DNA from: Aeromicrobium sp. Root344 | GTDB lineage: Bacteria > Actinomycetota > Actinomycetes > Propionibacteriales > Nocardioidaceae | Assembly: GCF_001425755.1 (NCBI RefSeq) | Contig: NZ_LMDH01000001.1 | Location: 3,680,040 to 3,744,039 of the forward strand | Length of the DNA: 64,000 bases | Reading direction: 5' to 3' | Shown here: one piece after another, positions 24,987 through 35,663 of the stretch | How the letters are laid out: every line of letters begins with the position of its first letter | Numbering within the stretch: the first letter of the stretch is position 1 | The notes under the pieces: generated by a model | What the model was told of the DNA's origin: nothing | Seen by the model: only the letters and a program-made list of their open reading frames with translations | Database searches by the model: none | Position numbers and translations under genes: made by a program

Positions 24987-25646
24987 TCAGACGCGGTGCA
25001 GCTCGGCGGCGCGGGCGAAGGCGTTGATCGTCAAAGCACTGTTCCTCACGCCGGAGACCGTCGCCTGGTGCCAGGCGAGCGGACTCGGGTGCGGTGCGGT
25101 CAGCACGTCGTAGCCTGGCGGATCTATGACCTGCCAGGCCCGCTGCGCCTGCTTGCCGAGCAGCAGGACGACCGAGACCTTCGGAAGCAGGTCGAGCAGG
25201 GCGTAGAAGTCATCCCGCACCCGCCGGGTCTGCGCCATGAGGGTCCGCGGGCCGCCCGAACGGCGGACGGACCGGTTGCGCACCCACCACGGGACGATGT
25301 TCCAGTGCACCGACACCTCGTACGGCAGTCCGCCGCTCGCATGCGCGATGGACGTGTGCTGAGCCGCCAGGTCGTTGTTGTCGATGCTGACGAACCCGGA
25401 GCCCTCCGAGGCCAGGCACCGCGGCTCCTCGCGCAGGACGAGCACCCTCGCCCCGGCACCTCCACTGCGCGGATCGAAGGACGGGACGGACTCCCCCGTG
25501 CGCGAGGCGAGCTCGCGGGCCCAGGCCTCGAGGTCTCGTACGTGTGATCGGTCGAGCTCGCTGCGTCGACGCGTGATCGATCCCGGCACGACGTCCTCGT
25601 CCAGCAACGTGCCCGCCTCGGCAGCGATCTTGTTGCGAACCCGCAC
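24987..25646 (-). CDS. Uracil-DNA glycosylase superfamily protein
   Basis: 219 residues from GTG at 25646 (GGAGG a few nt upstream). The central VLVLREEPR, SGFVSIDNND, HWNIVPWWV and the C-terminal APHPSPLAWHQATV match the UDG-like fold (PF03167), in which HPSP closes the uracil pocket. It lacks the GQDPYHG motif of classical Ung, so it belongs to a divergent branch whose activity is unproven. Divergent from the SNF2 gene with 137 nt between the starts. Confidence 0.72.
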   Translation of the reverse strand: MRVRNKIAAEAGTLLDEDVVPGSITRRRSELDRSHVRDLEAWARELASRTGESVPSFDPRSGGAGARVLVLREEPRCLASEGSGFVSIDNNDLAAQHTSIAHASGGLPYEVSVHWNIVPWWVRNRSVRRSGGPRTLMAQTRRVRDDFYALLDLLPKVSVVLLLGKQAQRAWQVIDPPGYDVLTAPHPSPLAWHQATVSGVRNSALTINAFARAAELHRV

Positions 25647-25783
25647 GGCCTTCCTCCCCTCCTACCACCGAGCCCTGTCTGCCCCACAAGCGGCGCGTTG
25701 AATCGTCCGTGCAGCAACACGCGAGCCGCGGGGCACGCCGGACCGCATGACCGCAACTTGGAGGCGTGAGCGACAATGGAGGG

Positions 25784-28375
25784 ATGCCCACGTCCACGGA
25801 TCTGCGCCGGTTCCTGCGCTTCCCCGTGGAGTTCGTGGCGCGCGAGGATCCGGCCGAATCACGCTTCGTCTTCCACGCCCCGGACGGCGACCACGAGGCC
25901 ACCGCCAACGAGTCGATCGGCGCGCTGAGCCAGGGCATCCGCGTCATGTCGGCGGACCCCTCCGTACGCGCATGGGCGACGCCGGCGATCCTCGCACTGC
26001 GCATCATGGCCCGTGGCGCCCTCGGGTCCCCCGACGCCGCCGAGCTCAACCAGCTGCAGAGCGCGGCCTCGTCGATCGGCCCCAACGCCGGCGCCGGGCA
26101 GGCCGCGATCAACGCGTTCCTCAAGGCGCTCGCGGTCGATGCGCCCGCTGCGGCGTCGACACCGCAGCGCCAGCCGTACGTGTCGCCCCAGGCGAAGCAG
26201 CCGCGCCAGCGCGAGACCACGTTCTCGTGGTCGCTGATGGTGTCGTTCCTCGAGCGCCCGACCGCCGACCAGGCCGCAGTCGTACGCCTGAGGGTCCAGC
26301 CCCGCTCGGGCTCGTGGGCCGCGTTCGACGCCGGCGACATGTTCGGCGGCACTGCGTCACACCCGCTCGCCCAGGACGCCAAGGAGCCGACCGCGGCGAT
26401 GCTGCGCCGGCTTGAGCCGTGGTGGTCCCCCGCAGAGCGGTTGCGCGACCCGCACACCCGCGGGGCGGCGACCGTCAGTCCCGACGAGCTGGCCCGGCTC
26501 GGCGACCGCGCTCTCGCGCCGACGCTGATGGCCAACCGCATCGAGATCCGCTGGCCACCTGAGCTCGTCCGCGAGCTGTCGACGTCCGCTGTCGTACGTC
26601 GTGACGAGACGCCGCGATCGGACCGACCGTCGGCATTCACGCAGGGTCAGCTGTTCTCGTTCGACTGGCAGGTCGCACTCGGCGACGACGTGCTGTCGGC
26701 CGCCGAGCTCGACCAGCTGGCCCGGTCGCAGACGGGGCTGCTGCGCCTGCGCGACCGATGGGTCTTCGTCGACAAGTCGCGCCTGCAGCGCGTGCTCGAC
26801 AGGCGTACGCGCGAGATCTCGCCACTCGAGGCGCTGCGGGCCACGGTCACCGGCGAGCTGGAGATCGACGGCCGGATGACCGAGGTCGACACGGTCGGCT
26901 GGCTCGAGGACGTCCGCAAGCGGCTCGCCGTGCAGGACCGCGACATCGCGCCGGCCGTGCAGCCGGACGGGCTCGAGGGCACGCTGCGCGACTACCAGCT
27001 GCAGGGCCTGCGCTGGATGACGCAGCTCGTCGACCTGGGCCTCGGCGGCATCCTCGCCGACGACATGGGCCTCGGCAAGACCGTCATGCTGATCGCCCTG
27101 CACCTGCAGCGCACCGCGATCTCCTCGTCGCCGACCCTCGTGGTGTGCCCCGCCTCCGTACTGGGCAACTGGGAGCGCGAGATCAAACGGTTCGCCCCGG
27201 GCGTCAACGTACGCCGCTATCACGGGCCCAAGCGGCGCCTCGACGGCGTGACCGACGGCTTCCTCGTGACGACGTACGCCACGATGCGCTCCGACGCGAT
27301 CGAGCTGTCGGAGCACCAGCCGGGCTGGGGCCTGGTCGTCGCCGACGAGGCGCAGAACATCAAGAACCCCCACGCCCGTACGGCCCAGGCCATCCGCGGC
27401 ATCCCCGCCAAGGCGCGGCTCGCACTGACCGGCACGCCCGTCGAGAACAACCTCGGCGAGCTCTGGGCGATCCTCGACTGGACCACGCCGGGGCTCCTCG
27501 GCACCTACCAGCAGTTCCGCAACACCTGGTCACGCGCGATCGAGTCGCGCCGCGACTCCGGCAAGGCGACCGGGTTGTCGCAGCTCATCCGGCCGTTCGT
27601 GCTGCGCCGCCGCAAGTCCGACCCCGGCATCGCGCCGGAGCTGCCGCCCAAGATCGAGACCGACCACCGCATCAACCTCACCCGCGAGCAGGTCGGGCTC
27701 TACGAGGCGGTCGTCCGCAGCACGATGGCGCAGATCGAGAACGCACAGGGCATCCAGCGCCGCGGACTCGTGGTCAAGCTGCTGACCCAGCTCAAGCAGA
27801 TCTGCAACCACCCGGCGCAGTTCCTGCGCGAGCCCGACGGCCGGCTCGGTGGGCGTTCGGGCAAGCTCGGCGTGTTCGACGAGCTGGTCGAGGAGATCGT
27901 CGCCGAGGACGGCGCGACCCTGGTGTTCACGCAGTACGCCCAGATGGGCCGGCTGCTGACCCGGCACCTCGAGGAGAAGAAGATCGGCCACCAGTTCCTC
28001 CACGGCGCCACGACCGTACGCGCCCGCGAGAAGATGGTGCACAAGTTCCAGGGCGGCGAGATCCCGGTGTTCGTGCTCTCGCTCAAGGCAGCCGGTGTCG
28101 GCCTCAACCTGACCAAGGCCGACCACGTCATCCACTACGACCGCTGGTGGAACCCCGCCGTCGAGGACCAGGCCACCGACCGCGCGCACCGCATCGGCCA
28201 GACCAAGAACGTCCAGGTGCACCGCCTCATCAGCGAAGGCACGATCGAGGAGTCCATCGCCGAGCTGATCCGGTCCAAGCGCTCACTCGCCGACGCCGTC
28301 GTCAACGGCGGCGAGGGCGCGCTCACCGAGCTCTCCGACGCCGCACTGGCCGACCTCGTACGCCTGCGGAAGTAG
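25784..28375 (+). CDS. SNF2-family DNA-dependent ATPase / helicase
   Basis: 863 residues from ATG at 25784; GTG at 25766 is an alternative, but GACAAT lies six nt before the ATG as in other leaderless genes here. The N-terminal 400 residues are the helicase-associated region of bacterial SNF2 proteins. The motor has motif I DDMGLGKTVM, motif II DEAQNIKN (DEAQ instead of DEAH), motif III ALTGTPVENNL, then RecA-2 with LSLKAAGVGLNL and DQATDRAHRIGQ (motif VI). Related to RapA/HelZ-type remodellers that translocate on duplex DNA. No SWIM zinc-finger protein next door, as often seen. Confidence 0.93.
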   Translation: MPTSTDLRRFLRFPVEFVAREDPAESRFVFHAPDGDHEATANESIGALSQGIRVMSADPSVRAWATPAILALRIMARGALGSPDAAELNQLQSAASSIGPNAGAGQAAINAFLKALAVDAPAAASTPQRQPYVSPQAKQPRQRETTFSWSLMVSFLERPTADQAAVVRLRVQPRSGSWAAFDAGDMFGGTASHPLAQDAKEPTAAMLRRLEPWWSPAERLRDPHTRGAATVSPDELARLGDRALAPTLMANRIEIRWPPELVRELSTSAVVRRDETPRSDRPSAFTQGQLFSFDWQVALGDDVLSAAELDQLARSQTGLLRLRDRWVFVDKSRLQRVLDRRTREISPLEALRATVTGELEIDGRMTEVDTVGWLEDVRKRLAVQDRDIAPAVQPDGLEGTLRDYQLQGLRWMTQLVDLGLGGILADDMGLGKTVMLIALHLQRTAISSSPTLVVCPASVLGNWEREIKRFAPGVNVRRYHGPKRRLDGVTDGFLVTTYATMRSDAIELSEHQPGWGLVVADEAQNIKNPHARTAQAIRGIPAKARLALTGTPVENNLGELWAILDWTTPGLLGTYQQFRNTWSRAIESRRDSGKATGLSQLIRPFVLRRRKSDPGIAPELPPKIETDHRINLTREQVGLYEAVVRSTMAQIENAQGIQRRGLVVKLLTQLKQICNHPAQFLREPDGRLGGRSGKLGVFDELVEEIVAEDGATLVFTQYAQMGRLLTRHLEEKKIGHQFLHGATTVRAREKMVHKFQGGEIPVFVLSLKAAGVGLNLTKADHVIHYDRWWNPAVEDQATDRAHRIGQTKNVQVHRLISEGTIEESIAELIRSKRSLADAVVNGGEGALTELSDAALADLVRLRK

Positions 28376-28378
28376 GAC

Positions 28379-28421
28379 CTTCGACGGGCTCAGGGAGGAT
28401 CGCCCCCTGAGCCCGCCGAAA
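28379..28421. repeat. Dispersed repeat, inverted pair acting as terminator
   Basis: CTTCGACGGGCTCAGGG and its near reverse complement CCCTGAGCCCGCCGAA flank a 9-nt loop in the space between the convergent SNF2 and LPDTG-protein genes. The sequence is a variant of the repeat seen inside three coding regions elsewhere (core TTTCGACAGGCTCAA). Confidence 0.75.
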
Positions 28422-28432
28422 GCGGGCCGAGG

Positions 28433-30373
28433 TCAGGCCTGCGCACCCCCGCGTCGACGGATCAGCACGACACCGGCGAACGTGGCGAACCCGGCGACGA
28501 GCAGCAGCCACGGTGACGCCGGCGAACCGGTGTCGGGCAGCGCCTCGTCGCCGTCGTCGGAGTTGCCCCCGTCGCCGCTCTCGCAGGCGGTGACGTGGAT
28601 CGTGACGGTGGCGGCGTTGGACACGACGCCTTGGGTCGCGAACGTGTAGGTGAAGGTGTCGTCACCCACGAAGTCGTCGTCCGGGTCGTAGATCAGCGCG
28701 CCTCCCGCGAGATCTTCGGGATAGGTCAGCGTGCCGTGCTCCGGCGGCGCGATGATCGTCGGGACCGACCCGAGTGGGTCGACGCCGGCATCGTTGGCGA
28801 GCGGGGTGAACGTGCGGTCATCGCACTGCTGCGCGCTGACCTCGTCGTCGACCGCAACCGGAGAGACCGTGATCGTCACGGTCGCGACGTTGCTGTCGAG
28901 CTCCGTGCTCTGGAACGAGTAGGAGAACGTGTCCACGCCCGCGAACCCCGCATCCGGCGTGTAGGTGAAGCTGCCGTCGTCGTTCAGGGTCAGCGTGCCG
29001 TCGTCGACATCGTCGGTCACGCTCGGAGTCCCACCGCTCGTCGGCGTGTCGTTGCCGAAGACACCGGGGGCGTTGACGTTCAGCGTCGACTCCGCATTCG
29101 TCTGGTACGCGTCGTCGGCCGCCACGGGAGTGACCCTGAGGGTCACCGTCGCGACGTCACTGAGCGTCGTCACCGGATCTGTGAACCGGTAGGTGAACGA
29201 GTCGACGCCGACGAAGTCCGCCGTCGGCGCGTAGTCGAACGAGCCATCCGTGTGGAGGTCGAGCGTCCCGTGGGAGACGTCACCGGTCACCGCGACGGTG
29301 CCCGTGCCGGTGTCGTTGTCCCTCACCCCCGGTGCCGTGACGTGCAATGCGGAATTCGCGGCGATCGAGTACGCGTCGTCCTCGGCCACCGGCGGCTCAC
29401 CGACGATGATCGTCACTGTCGCGGTGTTGCTGTAGGGACCGAACGGCAGCGGCCGGTAGCGATAGGTGAACGTGTCGACGCCGACGAAGCCGGGATCGGG
29501 TGTGTACGTGAAGCCGCCCGACGGCAGGAAGCCGGGCTGAGTCAGCGTTCCGTGGTCGACGTTGTTGGTGACCTGAAAGCCGAGGTAGGCGATCTCGCTG
29601 TCGTTGGACGACACACCGGGGACGCTGACCTGCAGCGCCGTGTCCGGGGCGGTCACGTAGTGGTCGTCGGTCGCGATCAGTCCGCCGTTGCCGACCACGA
29701 TCGTCACCGTCGCGGTGTTGCTCTCGCCGTCATCCGTCGCGTAGCGGTAGTCGAACGTGTCGGTTCCGCTGTAGCCGACCTCGGGGACGTAGTGGAATCC
29801 GCCATCACCGTTCAGGTCGAGCGTTCCGTGGTCGACGTCGTTCATCAGCACGATCGAGTTGGGGGTCTGGTCGCCGCCGGCGGTCGGTACGTCGTTGCGG
29901 TAGACGCCGATGATGCCCGGCCGCAGCAGTCCGATGTTGCTCGGGAAGGCACCCGTGTTGGTGACCACGCTGAACACGTCGTCGTTGGCGACCGGCGCGG
30001 CGAGAGCTGCGGCGATCTCGGCGACAAAGCCCTCGATCGCAGGCTTGGCCTTGACGGTGGCGTCACGTCCGGGCCGGTCGGCCGGCTTGGTCGGCTGGTC
30101 CGTCGGTTCGACGCCCGGCTCACCGGTCGGCGTGCCGTCGCTCGGCTTCGGCTCCGAAGGCGTGGGAGTCGTCTCGGTGGGCGTCGGCTCGGACGGTGAG
30201 GGCGTCGTCTCGGTGGGCGTCGGCGCCGGATCTGTCGGCTGGTCCGAAGGCTCGGGGGTCTGGCTGGTCTCTGGTGTCCCTCCCCCTGGATCGTCGTCGG
30301 CGTGGGCGGCCGTGAACGTCAAGGACAGGATGACTGCAAGGAGCAGGGCGAAGAGCCCCCGAACTGCGCGCAT
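28433..30373 (-). CDS. LPDTG-anchored surface protein with tandem cadherin/Ig-like repeats
   Basis: 646 residues. Signal peptide MRAVRGLFALLLAVILSLTFTAAHA; a Thr/Pro/Glu linker with repeated TPTETTPSPSEP (about 30-105); then five tandem units of roughly 90 residues, each beginning VAxDDxY or similar and ending NTATVTIxVG (the tandem-95/VCBS-like fold, which folds into rods and often binds calcium). The end is the sorting signal LPDTG followed by a hydrophobic helix and RRRGG, so a sortase should attach it to peptidoglycan. No sortase gene is in the window. Probably an adhesin or surface fibre. Confidence 0.9.
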   Translation of the reverse strand: MRAVRGLFALLLAVILSLTFTAAHADDDPGGGTPETSQTPEPSDQPTDPAPTPTETTPSPSEPTPTETTPTPSEPKPSDGTPTGEPGVEPTDQPTKPADRPGRDATVKAKPAIEGFVAEIAAALAAPVANDDVFSVVTNTGAFPSNIGLLRPGIIGVYRNDVPTAGGDQTPNSIVLMNDVDHGTLDLNGDGGFHYVPEVGYSGTDTFDYRYATDDGESNTATVTIVVGNGGLIATDDHYVTAPDTALQVSVPGVSSNDSEIAYLGFQVTNNVDHGTLTQPGFLPSGGFTYTPDPGFVGVDTFTYRYRPLPFGPYSNTATVTIIVGEPPVAEDDAYSIAANSALHVTAPGVRDNDTGTGTVAVTGDVSHGTLDLHTDGSFDYAPTADFVGVDSFTYRFTDPVTTLSDVATVTLRVTPVAADDAYQTNAESTLNVNAPGVFGNDTPTSGGTPSVTDDVDDGTLTLNDDGSFTYTPDAGFAGVDTFSYSFQSTELDSNVATVTITVSPVAVDDEVSAQQCDDRTFTPLANDAGVDPLGSVPTIIAPPEHGTLTYPEDLAGGALIYDPDDDFVGDDTFTYTFATQGVVSNAATVTIHVTACESGDGGNSDDGDEALPDTGSPASPWLLLVAGFATFAGVVLIRRRGGAQA

Positions 30374-30474
30374 GGTGTGACTTTCCTCCGGGACCCCCTC
30401 CCAGCAGACACCTTAAAGCGATATGAGACGCGATGTGGCAAATCGCCGCAAAATGTCCCGGACGGGTGCCGGGC

Positions 30475-30810
30475 TCATGAGCCCACCGCCAGATGGATCT
30501 CCGTGTAGAGCTCGCCGTTGGAGAGGTTGAGCTCCTCATCGATCTCGAACGTGGTGTCCAGGAGCTTGATGACCCACACCCGCGCCAGGTCGAACGAGCG
30601 CCATGCCGGCGCCTCGAGCCCGGACGACGAGAACCCCGAGACCTGGACGGCGTGGAGCGACAGCGCGCCGGTCGAGGCGGTGAAGACCACGTGCGGGTTC
30701 ACCACCCTGGGCCCGCGGGACTGGGGCCCGACGACGTACCGGATCTCCAGCTGGCGCCGGTGCTCGATCGCGTACGCGATCCGCTCGTCGATCATCACCT
30801 CGGACGTCAT
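30475..30810 (-). CDS. WYL-domain-only protein
   Basis: 111 residues. The whole length resembles a WYL ligand-sensing domain: an N-terminal helix IAYAIEHRRQLEIRYV, NPHVVFTASTGALSLHAVQVSG and the C-terminal RSFDLARVWVIKLLDTTF. WYL domains normally follow a helix-turn-helix; this protein has none, so it could be a ligand-binding partner or a remnant. Starts three nt after the phosphatase gene stops, same direction, so the two form an operon. Confidence 0.7.
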   Translation of the reverse strand: MTSEVMIDERIAYAIEHRRQLEIRYVVGPQSRGPRVVNPHVVFTASTGALSLHAVQVSGFSSSGLEAPAWRSFDLARVWVIKLLDTTFEIDEELNLSNGELYTEIHLAVGS

Positions 30811-30813
30811 GGC

Positions 30814-32070
30814 TCAGAGCAGGCAGCGCTTCAGCGCCGAGACTCGGTAGAAGTAGGGGTCGAGGTCGGACGGCGTGCACGAGCTGTTGAGCCGTACGGG
30901 CTGCTCGTTGTAGCGCAGCGTGACCAGCACTCCGCCACTCCTGGGGTTGCGATAGGCGACCCACTCGATGTTGCCGGCCATGCGCCCGGCGACGAAGCCG
31001 CGCCACGCGTTGTTGCCGTACGAGTAGGGAGTGCCGGCCGACGCCTGCTTGGTGCTGCCGGGCATGCGCGTCAATGCGGCGAACGGCATCGTCGTCTCGC
31101 CGTGGGCCAGGCGGAACACCGCTGCGGTGCTGCCGCCCGCGATGCGCTTGTCGAGCTGGCTGAAGAAGTCCGTGAGGATCGGCCTGGCCTGCTTGTACGA
31201 GCTGGTCTCGCCCTTGACGCCGGGACCGTAACGGTAGAAGTTCTGCGCGTCCTTGGCGAAGCCCAGGTAGTGCGCGTCCGTCAGCGGGACGTAGCGGCTG
31301 AACGTCACGTCGGTGTCGTCCTGCATGCCGGCGGCGAGCGCGTACATGCCGTAGATGTCGAGCGCCTTGCCGACCGGGTCGCTGAGGCGGTCGACGTACG
31401 CCGCGGAGTAGAGCTTGCGCAGCACGTGCCGTGCCGCGGTCCGCACGTCGGTGCGTCGCAGCACGCTGGCGATGGCGGCGTTGCCCTTCGCGGTCGCGCC
31501 GTTGGTGATGAGCATCCGGTCGTCGACCGTCCGGTCCTTGAGGTCGATGCCCGGGATCGCGGCGTTGAGTCCGCCGCGCAGCGCGGTCGCGCTCTGCTGG
31601 GTGCGATAGATGCTGGTCGTCCGGAACCGGATGTCGTCGCCGTCGGCGGCGGCCTTGGTCAAGAAGTCGTGGTAGTTCGCCGCCGTACGCCGGCCGATCC
31701 CGGCCCACTCGGCGCGTCCGATCGTGCTGAGGTGCCCGTAGCCGATCGTCGTCTCGGCGGCCCGGAACGCCTTGAGGTCGTCGTCGAACTGCTTGCCGGC
31801 GGTCGTCAGCTGGCCCTGCTTGGCGGCCGCGTTCCACACCGCGAGGGCACGCTTCTCGCTGTCGCTGTTGGTCTGGCTGCGTGAGCCGTGCCGGCCGACG
31901 TTCTCAATGAAGAACGCCTCGTAGTTTGGCGGCGGCGTCCTGATGTTCGTCGTCGCCGGATTCCCGTATGGCGTCTGGTTGGCGTACGAGTGCGCGTCCG
32001 TGACGATGTCGGCCTGCGCCGGCCCGATGAGGGCAGCCAGCGAGACGAGGACGCTGATGAGCTTGAGCAT
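30814..32070 (-). CDS. Secreted histidine phosphatase (phytase/MINPP-like)
   Basis: 418 residues. Signal peptide MLKLISVLVSLAALIGPAQA. The branch-2 histidine acid phosphatase motif ENVGRHGSRSQTNSD contains the catalytic RHG with phosphate-binding Arg; the C-terminal proton-donor motif appears as LAHGETTMP (HGE, versus HD or HAE in relatives). Members cleave phosphate from inositol phosphates or phosphoproteins outside the cell. The nearest group is the multiple inositol polyphosphate phosphatase-like one. GGGGGAG precedes the ATG. Confidence 0.85.
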   Translation of the reverse strand: MLKLISVLVSLAALIGPAQADIVTDAHSYANQTPYGNPATTNIRTPPPNYEAFFIENVGRHGSRSQTNSDSEKRALAVWNAAAKQGQLTTAGKQFDDDLKAFRAAETTIGYGHLSTIGRAEWAGIGRRTAANYHDFLTKAAADGDDIRFRTTSIYRTQQSATALRGGLNAAIPGIDLKDRTVDDRMLITNGATAKGNAAIASVLRRTDVRTAARHVLRKLYSAAYVDRLSDPVGKALDIYGMYALAAGMQDDTDVTFSRYVPLTDAHYLGFAKDAQNFYRYGPGVKGETSSYKQARPILTDFFSQLDKRIAGGSTAAVFRLAHGETTMPFAALTRMPGSTKQASAGTPYSYGNNAWRGFVAGRMAGNIEWVAYRNPRSGGVLVTLRYNEQPVRLNSSCTPSDLDPYFYRVSALKRCLL

Positions 32071-32121
32071 GGTCTCCCCCGGGTGGTGGCGCTGCTCAGT
32101 CTAGGTGGCGGGCCGTGACCC

Positions 32122-32349
32122 TCAGGTGCGTTCGGCGGTGTTGGCCGGCCCGGCCCCGTTGCCCGACGGCGGGGCGTCGTTGTACATGTTCATGACCTTG
32201 TCCTCGACCTTGGACACGGCATCCTTGACCGTCGGGCTGCCGGCGAGCTTCTGGTACGCCTGCCGGATCTCCTCGTAGCGTTCCCGCCCGGCCTTGGCAC
32301 CGAGCACGTATCCGGCCGCGAAGGCCCCTGCCACCATCAGCTTGCTCAT
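32122..32349 (-). CDS. YtxH-like small membrane-anchored protein
   Basis: 75 residues from ATG at 32349; 12 more upstream residues are possible but look unrelated. MSKLMVAGAFAAGYVLGAKAGRERY is a short N-terminal helix with the GYxLGxxAGR pattern of YtxH-like proteins, followed by a charged amphipathic helix ending in KVMNMYNDAP. Such proteins are often induced by general stress. Function unknown. Confidence 0.82.
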   Translation of the reverse strand: MSKLMVAGAFAAGYVLGAKAGRERYEEIRQAYQKLAGSPTVKDAVSKVEDKVMNMYNDAPPSGNGAGPANTAERT

Positions 32350-32558
32350 GCCGCTGCCATACCCCGTCGCGCACGCGGCAAGCACAGATCTGACTTGCGG
32401 GCGGGTTCGTCGAAGTTGTCGCGAACCCCTCGCAACGGGCGTAGCGTTCGAGCCACAAGCCAGGTATCCGCGATGGCCTGTCCGTTGAGCTCACTCGAGA
32501 CGACGGGCACGGCGTCAGGTGGGGTCGAGGATTTGCACCGCAAGCGATTGGGGCAAAC

Positions 32559-33659
32559 ATGTTCGGCTCACAAGCTCTTGAGACAGCTATCGGGCTCGCA
32601 CTCCTCTTCTTCGTTCTGGCAACCGCGGCCTCCGCCATTGCCGAAGCGATCTCCCGAAAACTGCAGAAGCGGTCCACCGATCTCGAGAAGGCCATCATGG
32701 TCATGCTTGAGACAGGTGACCTGACTGCGGAAACCCGTGGCGTCACGCCTCGGGAAGTCCAGTCCTTGCTGCAGACAGCCGCGGGCAAGGCCAGCGCGAC
32801 ATACCTTTCGGCCAAGGCTTTTGCTGATGCCGCCACGCAGCTCGTGTCCAAGGGACAGAACATCGGGTTCCTTCGCGAGCGCATGGACGGACTGGCTCGC
32901 GAGACAAGAGCCGATCTCGTCGGCGTCAAGGCGGGACTCGAGAATTGGTTCGACGAGGCGATGTCCCAAGCTCAGGCCCAGTACAAGAAGTGGGCGGCTG
33001 CCATCCTGTTCTCCATCGGGCTGGTGTTGTCAGTCTCCCTCAATGCTTCGACGCTCAACGTGGCGCACGATCTGTGGAGCGGCGTTGTTGTCCGCGAAGC
33101 CGTGGTGGAGGCAGCAGGCAACGCCCAAGAATCCGCAGACGCCTGCAGCAAGGGCACCGATATCGAGCAGGCGTCGTGTGCCGTCGAAAACGTGTCGTCG
33201 TCCCAGCTCCCACTCGGCTGGCGCGACGCGCAGCGAGACGGCGCGTGGAACAACGGCACAGACGACGCGATCTTTTGGTGGTTGAGCCACGTCGTGGGGT
33301 GGTTGCTCACCGCTTGCCTGATCATGCTCGGTGCGCCGTTCTGGTTCGACCTCGTCGGACGCCTGGTGAACCTTCGTGCCGGAGGCAGACGACCGAAGCA
33401 GGCACCAGAGGACGAGGGTTCCAGCAACTACCTGATGAACATCACCGGCATGACTGACCCGCGTCCCTCGAAGTACTGGGTCCCAACCCTGGAGGTTGTC
33501 CACCAACGGGCTGTTGCTCGGGCGCCTCAGCGCAAGTACACCGACCGCACCACGTGGGAGCCTGGGGATCTCGATGCAGCTTCGAATCCTCGCGACGTCG
33601 ACTGGCTGGCAACCGCGCTGAATCTCGGTGAGCCGTTGGATCGAACGACGAGGAGCTAG
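32559..33659 (+). CDS. Membrane protein of unknown function
   Basis: 366 residues. Three or four membrane helices: about 8-28 (ALETAIGLALLFFVLATAASAIAEA with a strongly charged KLQKRST after it), about 145-165, and a pair near 245-270 ending in GAPFWFDLVGRLVNLR. The APFWFDLxxRLxNLR stretch recurs in a scattered family of bacterial membrane proteins whose role is not known. A soluble region of about 80 residues with two Cys lies between the helices. GC content and codon choice (ATC/GAA/TTT/GTT use) are looser than in neighbours, suggesting acquisition. Confidence 0.75.
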   Translation: MFGSQALETAIGLALLFFVLATAASAIAEAISRKLQKRSTDLEKAIMVMLETGDLTAETRGVTPREVQSLLQTAAGKASATYLSAKAFADAATQLVSKGQNIGFLRERMDGLARETRADLVGVKAGLENWFDEAMSQAQAQYKKWAAAILFSIGLVLSVSLNASTLNVAHDLWSGVVVREAVVEAAGNAQESADACSKGTDIEQASCAVENVSSSQLPLGWRDAQRDGAWNNGTDDAIFWWLSHVVGWLLTACLIMLGAPFWFDLVGRLVNLRAGGRRPKQAPEDEGSSNYLMNITGMTDPRPSKYWVPTLEVVHQRAVARAPQRKYTDRTTWEPGDLDAASNPRDVDWLATALNLGEPLDRTTRS

Positions 33660-33669
33660 ACCATCGCAC

Positions 33670-33711
33670 AGCGAGAGGGACCCCGGCCGGGTGGCCGGGG
33701 TCCCTCTCGCT
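33670..33711. terminator. Strong bidirectional terminator
   Basis: Nineteen-bp perfect stem (33670-33688 with 33693-33711) and loop GGGT, between the membrane protein and the convergent GlsB/YeaQ gene. Confidence 0.9.
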
Positions 33712-33721
33712 CATACCTGGG

Positions 33722-33991
33722 TCAGACGCGGGTCGTACGCCGTCCGGTCAACGCCGAGGCGATCATCACGAGCACAGCGGAGACCGCGATCGCGACGATC
33801 CAGCGGACCCAGTCGACACCGTCGCTGCCGTCGCCGCCGAACGCGCTGTAGATCCCCCAACCGATGAGCACGCCGCCGATGCCACACACGACGGTCAGCC
33901 AGATCGGGATGTTGTCCTTGTCACCGGGAGCGACCAGCTTGCCGAGTGCACCGATGATGATGCCCGCAATGATGACGCCGATGATCTCCAT
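33722..33991 (-). CDS. GlsB/YeaQ/YmgE family stress-response membrane protein
   Basis: 89 residues, three helices. MEIIGVIIAGIIIGALGKLVAPG and IPIWLTVVCGIGGVLIGWGIY match the transglycosylase-associated protein family (PF04226), small membrane proteins induced by stress. Its length is normal. GAGG lies close before the ATG; it stands as a single-gene unit behind the strong terminator. Confidence 0.92.
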   Translation of the reverse strand: MEIIGVIIAGIIIGALGKLVAPGDKDNIPIWLTVVCGIGGVLIGWGIYSAFGGDGSDGVDWVRWIVAIAVSAVLVMIASALTGRRTTRV

Positions 33992-34074
33992 GAGGGTTCC
34001 TCTTTCGTGTTGCTGATGTCACGGCGGGTGCGCCGCAGGGCATGGATACCCAGCGGCCTGCGGTTGATGCGCGG

Positions 34075-35595
<1,521 letters not shown>

Positions 35596-35663
35596 CAGCG
35601 GTCCTCCTGCTCCAGGTCGACGAGACGGTTCCCATGACGGTACGACGTGCACGTCCATTGTCC

